Assembly (NCBI GenBank): GCA_025331445.1
Contig: JAIWNE010000181.1
Coordinates: 1-43,649, forward strand
Origin: Blakeslea trispora
Lineage: Eukaryota > Mucoromycota > Mucoromycetes > Mucorales > Choanephoraceae
DNA: 43,649 bases
Direction: 5' to 3'
In this document: positions 33,655 to 42,083 of the stretch, piece after piece
Position numbering within the stretch: the stretch's first letter is position 1
Layout: every line of letters starts with the position of its first letter
Translations under genes and position numbers: made by a program
The notes under the pieces: generated by a model
Database searches by the model: none
What the model saw: only the letters and a program-made list of their open reading frames with translations
What the model was told of the DNA's origin: nothing

Positions 33655-34790
33655 CTATTTCTTTGAATCCTTCAACTCTTCTTCCGTATATATCTGTTTA
33701 TCATCAACTTTATATACATTTATATAAACACTCATCATAAGCCCTGATTGACAATCCTTTATCCATGACACCTTCTTCTGCACTACTTTTCACCATCTCA
33801 TCCATGACTTTTTGATCCAAACTGCCTGTTCTCTACCATGTTTCTCATACTTATACTTCTTTGACTGATATTTGAATATCACCTCCATTAATGCTGCCTA
33901 TCTAGATTGATGCCTCTCTTTCAAATTGCTCTTGCCTTAGGTCTTTCGGTTTCTCCATTTGTTTGTCTATCTTATTCTTTGCATCGCATTTACTAACTTG
34001 CTCTGTTTGTAGTCATTGCCTTGAAGCCTTTTAACAAACACACATCCAATTGCCTACCATGCTTCCATCCTATGTCTGATTTGTTCATGTCTACCTTCTT
34101 TCTTATGTGCTCATGTGATCTTTCTCTCTAACTATTGCCACTGGTCAGTGTCCTAAATTCAAGAGATAGTTTTTCTCTCTGATATACCGTCGTTCAGGGT
34201 ACTTGGTCTCTTCTCATGTCGCCATCTCTCTACCTCATCTTCAGGAAATAATCTCTATCCACCTATTCTCCTTCCACTACTATGGTCTATGCTTTCAGAG
34301 GTTGAAGAATCTCTTTTTGGCTGAACTTGGGGTTCCTTCCAACTTTACTGCTTGTGCTTTTCTTCTTTTTGTGTCTTCTCGCCTTTGTTCATGCTTACAT
34401 GTGAGCTCCATCCCAGACGAGGTTGCCTCATCGCTTTGAATCTCTTTCGTGACAAGTGATATACCGCTTCCAGATTATTTTGACTCTGCTATCTTACCAA
34501 ATGAATCCCTCTTTATCAACTGTTTACTTTTGACTGTTGCTCTCACGGCTGGCTGAACTCATGAGGTACCTAATCACAACTAAAGGACACAACATGCTGA
34601 TGACAAAGTACATGCGTAAAGGATCGCGTCTCATCCTTATTTTCTTTCGTTTTTTTAGACTTTTTATGCTATTCACTTTCTTCCTCTATTGTTTCTGACT
34701 CTTGCGTATACTGATTACTAGTGATCTCTTAGTTGGTGTTGCTCATGACCTTGCATGTTGCTTCAAGATGGCTGTCAAGAAAAAAAATTA
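33655..34790 (-). pseudogene. Decayed R-family gene (R2 copy)
   Basis: Counterpart of 10516-11640. It ends YTEEELKDSKK, stop at 33655-33657. Readable pieces upstream include REQAVWIKKSWM, AKNKIDKQMEKPKDLRQEQF, GNDYKQSKLV, and a long segment with LSRKRFKAMRQPRLGWSSHV and RWRHEKRPSTLNDG. Several in-frame stops are present. Unknown protein. Confidence 0.4.
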
Positions 34791-34857
34791 AATTCGAAAA
34801 AATTACTCTCGGTTAAGGCTGTATGTTTTTTCAAGCGCAGCTACTGCAAAGCTTATT

Positions 34858-35070
34858 GAAGGCTCTAGTCATGAAAATTATCTCATTTCTGCTTCCTATA
34901 CTGCTCATTATCATCCCAAAAGGTACCTATATCAAAGCCAAGCATGTCAATCTATCTGGATACACCCGATGCAGCATCCCTATTACAAAAAAGGACATCT
35001 AAGCTACAAATCAGCCTAAAGAAGAACCCATATATAGCATATATTTGATTTAAATTAATAAAACTAAACA
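34858..35070 (+). other. R2 copy of distal coding remnant
   Basis: Reads IPKGTYIKAKHVNLSGYTRC and IPITKKDI before a stop, then QPKEEPIYSIYLI. It matches the R1 frame at 16016-16183 with a few substitutions. The family is unknown. Confidence 0.3.
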
Positions 35071-35315
35071 AGTTTGATTTGCCCATAATAGCTAAATAAT
35101 CCAATTATATGCTAAGCTTATCCGAAGATTAAAGCGATACGATTAGCCCACTTATTGCTTATACTTCTAAAACTTGTTAAATCATCATTACTATATACTC
35201 TAAAGGCCATTTGTCACTATAACTCCCCTTTGAGACCTAAGTTAGATATGATTCGACTATAAACAACTCCTATTTAAAGTAATTCGCGAAAGGGTTTTGC
35301 CTTTCAACAAAAAAT

Positions 35316-35405
35316 GTCAGAATCTGACAAAATATCATGTCAGATTGCTTAAAAAACCTTAAATCGCCATAATTGAATTTCAAGGTTTACGTGTCAGAAT
35401 CTGAC
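35316..35405. repeat. Pair of perfect GTCAGAATCTGAC palindromes
   Basis: The 13-bp palindrome GTCAGAATCTGAC occurs at 35316-35328 and 35393-35405, each followed by AAAA and an ATGATGT or ATCATGT motif. A third half site (TGTCAGATT) lies at 35339. They sit between the end of R2 and resumed gag coding, so they could be part of R2's right end or a separate small insertion. Confidence 0.6.
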
Positions 35406-35439
35406 AAAAAATGATGTAACTTCAACATCTTTTAAGCCG

Positions 35440-35978
35440 TGGTGAAGCGAACAAAAGAAGCTAAACGAAGCATTCAACTCTATCAAACTTAAACTTAACC
35501 AAGCATTGGAAGCTCAAGACCTTATTAGCAAAGCCAATGTGGATTTCGGTAGTTCTATGGTACCTCCCAACTTGCCCTTATTTCAATGAAAAAACGGACC
35601 AATCCAAAACCCTAAAGAGATGGTATTCGAGAGTACAAAAGCCTGTATACGAAAGTTTGAAAACGTTCTCAACTCGCACAATTTGGATTGCAACATACAT
35701 TATAAACGACTCCTGCCTCTTTGTCTCCCTGATAGAATCAATGCCTGGCTAAAGGATTACCTTAACTCTAACGTACACGCCACCTGGAATATGGTCTCTA
35801 CCACTTTGGAAGAAAAATTTGGTGTATCGAATGGACAAATTCAACAAAACGCTACAAATGAAATAATGTCGATGCAAATGAAACATGATGAAACACTTAG
35901 CCAGTACATAGAACGATTTAACAACCTGCGCATTGAAGCAAGACCCTTCGACGAAGCTGTAATGATTATGGGTTAGTG
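35440..35978 (+). pseudogene. Gypsy-B gag, capsid part, cut by gypsy-A
   Basis: Reads FNSIKLKLNQALEAQDLISK, SSMVPPNLPLF, one TGA, then NPKEMVFESTKACIRKFENV, LLPLCLPDRINAWLKDYL, TTLEEKFGVSNGQIQ and LSQYIERFNNLRIEARPFDE. This is the Ty3/gypsy capsid pattern, related to but distinct from the gypsy-C gag. The frame stops next to the gypsy-A LTR. Beyond that LTR (42085 on) GLVKLLNPDKK-like sequence would fit if one T is missing near 35972. Confidence 0.75.
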
Positions 35979-35979
35979 A

Positions 35980-36464
35980 ATAAAGGAAAAACAAGAAAGT
36001 ACTTTGATAATCTCTTTATTCTTTAAAAGTGGAATAATGTTTCTAAACTAAATAATACAGTGGTTTTTATACAATTTCTAAAGTCTGTGTCTACTCGAAT
36101 GTGAATGGATTTTACTAATCCTTATTCTCATAAAATAAAAGGGAAATAATCTTTATATGACGGTTGAGGTCTTCTTCCAGTGTTCTACCATTGTCCTGTA
36201 TTTTTACCGTTCCTGAATACAGTTGGATTAGGACTTTAAATCTGGGATGGCTTGATTTGGAACTTGTGTAATTTTCTCTGTCCTTTTTCTTCTGAGTAAG
36301 CATTTACTGCTCACTTTGTCTTATGTGTATATTAGCTTTCACTCTTTATATTATGTTGAGCTTCTAGTAGTTTGAGTTGTATATCGTATTTTAAATAAAC
36401 AATTCTTTTATTTGATATCATTTTCAGTATCTACTTTTATTTATCATATGGTGAAATCACCACA
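35980..36464 (-). repeat. Gypsy-A 3' LTR
   Basis: On the element strand it starts TGTGGTGATTTCACC (36464 downward) and ends near CTTTATT. It matches 41600-42083, apart from small indels at T/A runs and scattered substitutions. The frame at 36115-36303 is part of the LTR, repeated at 41736-41924, and is not a gene. Confidence 0.93.
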
Positions 36465-36480
36465 TTCTCCCCCTCCAATG
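36465..36480 (-). promoter_or_regulatory. Gypsy-A polypurine tract
   Basis: On the element strand, GGAGGGGGAGAA lies directly before the 3' LTR. This is the expected primer for plus-strand synthesis in LTR retrotransposons. Confidence 0.8.
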
Positions 36481-36527
36481 TCAACCACAATTGGGGTTGT
36501 ACATGATCTCTATTCTCTATTAGGATC

Positions 36528-37784
36528 TTATTGTCTAAGTCTTTTATTCTGACGTAGTTTCTGGGGTGTTGTACTCGTCGATCTTTTTCCGACTTTTTTA
36601 TCAGTTTGGTCGTTTGTACTATGGGTCTGTGCTTTCTTTTCTAATTCTTTAAGCTTTTTTACTTTTGCCCAATATTGGGGAATGACTACTTCTGGATTTG
36701 TAAATGAAGATACAGGTTCCCATGTATTAGCTCTATCACCATAACCAGCCCATCTAACAAGATATTCTCGATTGGATGCTGGCCCTCTATGATCTCTAAT
36801 TTCTTCAATTTCGTATGTTTCATCTTCAATTAGAGTTTCATCTATAGCAACTACTTTAAGTTCTGATGGGGTATAATCTCTGTGTAAGAGTTCGCCTTGT
36901 TCATCTTTAAGAACGTAGTTGTTGGCTGCTGTCTTTCGTACTACTATATAGGGTCCTTGATAAATTGGAGCTAACTTGTGTGCTCTATGAGGTTGTTGTA
37001 TTTTACACATAACAGCAGTACCATTTTCGATATGAACCAAGTTATTTTTATCATCAAAGTTCTTGGCTTGCATTTCCGTAATTTTCTTTGTACGTTCTTG
37101 AATTGCTGGTAAGACAATATTTGCCATTTTCTCAATTCTTTCTTCGAGTTCTTCATGAGATAGAACTCTATAATTGCCGTCACTGTCTTTTTCAGTGTAG
37201 TCTTTGAAGTCATTTAATCTTCTTGCAAACATCAATGAGAATGCTGAAGATAAGGTGCGCTCTCGTATCTTATAATTGATACTAAGTTGTACAACAGGTA
37301 CATATTCTGCCCATGCTTCATATTCATAATTGACATATTTTCGCAAGACTTGTAAGACTGTTTTTACTGAGTTTTCTACAGCACCTCTTGATCTAGCATG
37401 ATAGGGTATAGAGTATCTTCTATCAATGCCTAGTGCGCTACTAATATGGTTCATCACCGAGTTTCGGAATTCTCTTCCGTTGTCACTACTCAATGTTTTC
37501 ATGAGACCAAAGTCGCCCATTATTTTAACGAGTTCATTGGCTATAGTACTTGACATCTTATTTTTCACAGGTCTGATGATGACATATTTTGTACATATAT
37601 CTACACAGATTAAAATTGCTGTGTATTGTTCTTCTCCGGAAGGAATAAATGGTCCTATCATATCAATAGACCAACGATCACCTGGCATCATGGCCAAAAT
37701 GGGCTTTAATGGGTTATAGCCTGTTTTTTGCAATATTATACTTTTGACAAGGTGGACATTGTTTGACAATATCTTTTGCTTCAT
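36528..37784 (-). pseudogene. Gypsy-A integrase with chromodomain
   Basis: Open frame of 418 codons. Catalytic triad: WSIDMIGPF (Asp41), LSSDNGREF (Asp101) and SRGAVENSVK (Glu137), with 35 residues between the last two, as in retroviral-type integrases. A GPYIVVRK segment (277-284) fits the C-terminal integrase domain. Residues about 322-374 form a chromodomain (YEIEEIRDHRG, then EYLVRWAGYGDRANTWEPVS), which marks a chromovirus and is thought to steer integration to marked chromatin. A Lys-rich tail ends the protein. It is part of pol: the frame is separated from the upstream RNase H frame by an extra base in a T run (37724-37729), so the first roughly 20 residues are not the true start. Confidence 0.92.
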
Positions 37785-38720
37785 CCACTAGCTTTGGCCA
37801 ATGGTATCCTTTGGCATAAATTTCTTTAACCATGCTTTCACTTCCAAAGTGTCCGAAATTGTGTACGTCTTTAAGAATTTGTTTTCTTTCTTCTTCTTCT
37901 GGTGTAATGTAGTCTATTTGAATGGCGGATGTTATATAAACATTTTTATTTTCATACATTTCTGTTGTTCCTATCTTTCTTGGATAGGCTTGTTTAAATT
38001 GTTCTAATTCATCCAATTTCTTTTGTGCTATTACTTTGTGTACATTACGCACATTTCCCATAAACAGTTTTTGCTTATTTTCAGGTAGTCGTGACTGCTG
38101 TACTAAAGACTTTTTGATCAAATCTTTTTCATCTCGCTTTTCCTTATTCTTTTTTCTCCGTTCTTCGCTTAACCGATCTTTTTCGATCTTGGTCAAAAAA
38201 TCATCCTCCCCCTCCAGTCTGAAAGACGGTTCGTAGAGTCGACTTAAGCAATCTGGCAACACGTTAAGGATACCAGGGATATGCACGCATTGATATTGAT
38301 ACGCGAGTAGTGTTTCGAGCCAAGTATACATGAGTGGCGACAGTACCTTTTGCGTATGCAGAGATGTCAGTGCTTGATGATCCGTGGAAGATGATAAATT
38401 CTCTTCCATAGAGGAATTGATGGAATTTTTTGATACCGAATACAATAGCTAAGAGCTCGGCGTTTACTAGTATTGTATAAGCGTTCGGATTGAGAGAGAC
38501 TTCGAGAGACGAAACCCAATATGTTTGATTCTTTGATATCGATCTCGTTGAGTGAGAACTGCAGCGATGCCATATTTGGATGCATCAGTATGAAGATAGA
38601 ATGGTTGGGATAGATCCGCATGATGCAGGATATTGTTGGATTGCTAGTTTTTTGATAGTAGGAAGCTTCGGTCCTGTGCTGGACCCCATTTACTGGCGAC
38701 ATCCTTTTTCATTTCTTAAT
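37730..38720 (-). pseudogene. Gypsy-A RNase H and H2C2 zinc finger
   Basis: TDASKYGIAAVLTQ (near 38560-38600, in one frame) and FVSRSLSQSERLYNTSKR (in another) mark the RNase H start. TDHQALTSL (about 38365-38390) and HIPGILNVLPDCLSRL (about 38240-38290) mark its end. A charged linker leads to an integrase-type zinc finger, HNFGHFGSES...KQCPPCQKYN (about 37740-37860). The frame 37714-38445 is open, but the RNase H core upstream is broken by at least two shifts. Confidence 0.85.
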
Positions 38721-39645
38721 GCATCAATTGGCGCACTTATTTGTGATACCATTGGGATGTAGTCGCGGGTAGTTGATAGTACCCATGAGTGACATGACCT
38801 GTTTACTGTTTTCAGGCTTTTTCCATTCTTCAATATTTGTCAATTTTCTTTGATCCACTCTTGTACCCGTTGCAGATACTGAGAAGCCCAATAAGTACAC
38901 TTCTTTCATGAAGAAGAAGCATTTTTCCGGGTTAAGAATTAGATTGACTTGTGTCAATCTTTCGAGAATGCGGTTTACATGGATAATATGTTCATCCACT
39001 GTTTTACTCGCAATCACCAAGTCATCTAAGAACGCATGTACGAATGGCTACCCTGAATAATGTTGGTCTTACTCTTGCAAGTTACCGGGCATGTTACGCA
39101 ACCCAAAGGGTGCTCCTACAAATACATATTTGCAGTTATGTGTGAATGCGGTTTTTTCTTGGTCATCAGGGTGGATCAAAATTGATTATAGGCACCTTTT
39201 AAATCTAAGGTACTGAAGATAATAATCCTGTAAGACTTTCGAATATCTCTTCTACTAACGGTAATGTGGAATCCATCGTTAGGTAAGTATTATTTAATTG
39301 TCTGACATCAAAGGGTCGTTGTTTGGTCTTATTTCCGTTAGCATCCTTTTTACCCGCCAATGTCAGTGGGCTGTTAAAGCGGGTATTAATTGAGCCTTTT
39401 TAATGATACCATTATCGAGCCATTTCTTAATTTCAACGTCTAGTAGAGGTCTAAGTTGATATGGTTGGATATTGGCGCAGTTTGATGACCCGTCTTCTTT
39501 CATGGGGAGTCGAATTATAGCTTCAGGCAAGTTACAGAAAGAATGTGGCGGGATTGCTGCATTTTTTTTGTATGCGTTCTTAATCGCCTCTTTGTATTTC
39601 ATTTGTTCTTCTTCCGTACGTATGGGCACTTGTTTGGAATAACAT
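38721..39645 (-). pseudogene. Gypsy-A reverse transcriptase, fragmented
   Basis: PYQLRPLLDVEIKKWLDNG (about 39405-39465) is the N-terminal finger region. FVGAPFGLRNMPG (about 39085-39125) precedes AFLDDLVIASK (about 39005-39035), an FLDD form of the YxDD catalytic box. LTQVNLILNPEKCFF and VYLLGFSVSATG (38860-38960) follow. At least three breaks (near 39040, 39200 and 39370) split these into separate frames. Confidence 0.85.
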
Positions 39646-40080
39646 CGTCTTGGTAGATGTTTATATTCATTGCCTTATTTCTGATATGGTTAGGAATCCA
39701 ATCATATTGTACCCCAGAATAGTCCCACATTTAACTTGGCCAGTATGTCTGTACCCAAGAAAGTATTATTGTTTTCTTGAATTGCATGATTTCAAAAGGG
39801 AATTTGTATTTATACCAATAAGTAATTTTTAATGGAATGGTTTGACCATTCTTTTCTTATTGTTATTGGCTCCTGCAAGGTTTAAATATCCGTTTATAGG
39901 TTTTATGAATTTTTTGTGCAATGATGGATAGTGTTTATTCAAAATAGGTATTAATTTCAAAAAAGTCTGCTTGTTCATGATAGTTAATTCGCTACCAGTA
40001 TCTCCTTGGGCCCATAGCTCTTCTCCTTCTATTAAAATAGGAGTGTTAATTTTAAGTTATTACTTTTTATGGTGGATTGA
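39646..40080 (-). pseudogene. Gypsy-A aspartic protease, fragmented
   Basis: AQGDTGSELTIMNKQTFLK (about 39960-40015) contains the D-T/S-G active-site triad (DTGS) of retroviral-type proteases. It follows GEELW and precedes LNKHYPSLHKKFIKPINGYL. Later sequence has stops. Only one catalytic Asp is present per subunit, so such enzymes work as dimers. Confidence 0.75.
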
Positions 40081-41590
40081 TCAGATAACTTACAAGCTTC
40101 AACGTCACCCAAGAACTCATTCATGTCCTCGTCATCATCATCGTGCTCTTTGTTATCAGTCTTTTGTTCCTTCTCTCTGCAAGCTCTAAGCATGTTCACT
40201 TGTTTTATTTGCAAGCGACGTTTGTAGTCGTCACTGTCAAAGTACTCAGGCATCGGTGACCTTTGCCCCAAGCTTTCTTACAATAGCGGCAGTTGTCAGC
40301 GGCAGGTTGTTGGGCCCAGCGTGACTGGGTGGTACCATAATTCATATGCTTGCTGAGCGGGGTTGGTTTTTTTCTCCATAAAACAAATTCTTTGTTTGTT
40401 TCTTTCTGTTTTCACACTCAATAGTAGTATGGCTACTATTTTTTCCATGGTGCTTGCAGTAATAAAATCCTGCGCGAGTTGATTGACTTGACGACATTTG
40501 ATTGCTGTTTGCTCTTCTTTTTATCACTTGCTGTCTCAGTACCAGTTCTTGATGTTGCTTTGTGGACCAAATCTACCACTCGTTGTAAAACTTATATAGT
40601 CATCCTACACAGTCAGCCTAGGAGTTCCTGCACAGTTGCAGCTTTCATTCACATTCCATTTCGTAGGGATCATTGTACGGCCGCAAAGTAACCCACGGAA
40701 GCAGCAACTTGATGATGACTTTGGGGTAAAGAAGCAAGAATCTTTCGACAACACCTTTTCTCTAAAGCAAGTTCCGCTTGCTCGCACTTGTTGATAAACG
40801 GGTGGTGTAATCGCGATAGTCTCTCTTTGTCATTGTCATGTGAGGCTTCAGTTTGCATTACAGTGGCCGGGTGGATTTGAACTTACTTGACGCTCCTTGG
40901 CTTCGTCCCACGTGATAGCGTGTGAACCAGTGTCTTGGATCCAGCGGGCATGTTATCATCAACAACCAAAGGTAATATGGCTTCCAATGCTGTGAAGCGA
41001 AATGTTATGAACTCATGTTGACTATTCTCCAAGTCCCAAGAGATAGTTGTCTACAGATGGTAGCTGTCCGTAGGTAAGTTGTTAGGCCCAGCGTCGAGTT
41101 GGAAATGGGTAAATCTTGTAGTTCAGCGGAGGAAAGATCAGTAGCTTCAGCGTCATATCACCTTCATAGGGCTGGTCTTAGTATTGATGACTTGACCCTA
41201 TGAAGTGTTTGATTAAATGGTGCGAATCTGATCATTGATTTATCTGTCAGCGTTTATACTTATCTAAGTTTTCCTTGTCCTTCTTCAACCAGGCTTCGTT
41301 AAATTTGATAGGCAGTAAGAGCTTGTTGATTCAGGTTATAATACCAGTTGGACTTCCGTGATAGCCTTGTTACCTGTATCAGTAGTAGTCAGGTCGTTCT
41401 CATCGAAGTCAATTCACTCATTTGAGCGTTTCTGACCAGTAACGCTTGCCATTATGGGAGGGAGATCATTGCCACAGGCATCCTGGATACGGACATGGTA
41501 GCTTCTTGTAGCTCAGGATAGAATTTTGATCTTGGAGTAGACTGGAGTAGGAATAAATAGAATATTCAAGTAAAAAAATGTAGATATTTG
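40081..41590 (-). pseudogene. Gypsy-A gag region with zinc knuckles, strongly decayed
   Basis: Two metal-binding motifs can be read: CRYCKKAWGKGHRC (about 40255-40300), a CxxC...GHxC knuckle, and YCKHHGKNSSHTTIEC (about 40410-40460). An acidic segment (EHDDDDEDMNEF, about 40120-40150) follows the first on the element strand. 40605-41590 should hold the capsid, but I can read only scattered pieces (AITWDEAKERQ near 40900), with many frame changes. Boundaries with the 5' LTR are approximate. Confidence 0.6.
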
Positions 41591-41599
41591 TGTGTGAGA

Positions 41600-42083
41600 G
41601 AATAAAGGAAAACAAGAAAGTACTTTGATAATCTCTTTATTCTTAAAAGTGGAATTAATGTTTCTAAACTAAATAATACAATGGTTTTTATACAATTTCT
41701 AAAGTCTGTGTCTACTCGAATGTGAATGGATTTTACTAATCCTTATTCTCATAAAATATAAGGGAAATAATCTTTATATGACGGTTGAGGTCTTCTTCCA
41801 GTGTTCTACCATTGTCCTGTATTTTTACCGTTCCTGAATACAGTTGAATTAGGACTTTAAATCTGGGATGGCTTGATTTGGAACTTGTGTAATTTTCTCT
41901 GTCCTTTTTCTTCTGAGTAAGCATTTACTGCTTACTTTGTCTTATGTGTATATAGCTTTCCCTCTTTACATTATGTTGAGCTTCTATTAGTTTGAGTTGT
42001 ATATCGTATTTTAATAAGCGATTCTTTTATTTGATATCATTTTCAGTATCTACTCTTATTTATCATATGGTGAAATCACCACA
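41600..42083 (-). repeat. Gypsy-A 5' LTR
   Basis: 484 bp matching 35980-36464 and ending on the plus strand with GAAATCACCACA. Just inside it (41585-41599), where the primer-binding site should be, I cannot match a particular tRNA end. Confidence 0.92.

Larger units (their letters stand above)
31589..35281. mobile_element. R2, second copy of the unclassified repeat R
   Basis: TAGGAGTT at 31589 and AACTCCTA at 35265-35272 are inverted end motifs; both copies share TTTAAAGTA after the right motif. R2 runs parallel to R1 but has no hAT-2, Tc1-like or MULE insertion and lacks the 2.4 kb at 7420-9860. It is about 3.7 kb and interrupts the gypsy-B gag. No flanking duplication could be read with confidence. 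Confidence 0.6.
35979..42083 (-). mobile_element. Gypsy-A, Ty3/gypsy chromovirus, decayed
   Basis: Two LTRs of about 485 bp enclose gag, protease, reverse transcriptase, RNase H, H2C2 finger, integrase and chromodomain in the order of a chromovirus read on the minus strand. AGTG(A) at 35975-35979 and 42084-42088 is the likely target duplication; one base is ambiguous at the LTR edge. By eye the LTRs differ at roughly 16-18 positions. Many frame breaks mean this copy is inactive as read. It interrupts the gag of gypsy-B. Confidence 0.93.

Noticed and set aside
30367..35978. Gag frames of gypsy-C and gypsy-B as one gene
   Set aside because: Both contain their own N-terminal and capsid parts and differ in sequence, so they are two related elements.
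35977..35990. Gypsy-A LTR starting TG at 35977
   Set aside because: The other LTR has AG at that place and the flanking AGTG(A) fits a duplication, so the TG is probably target DNA.
36115..36303. 62-codon minus-strand frame, repeated at 41736-41924
   Set aside because: It lies entirely within the gypsy-A LTRs; the duplication is that of the LTR, not of a gene.
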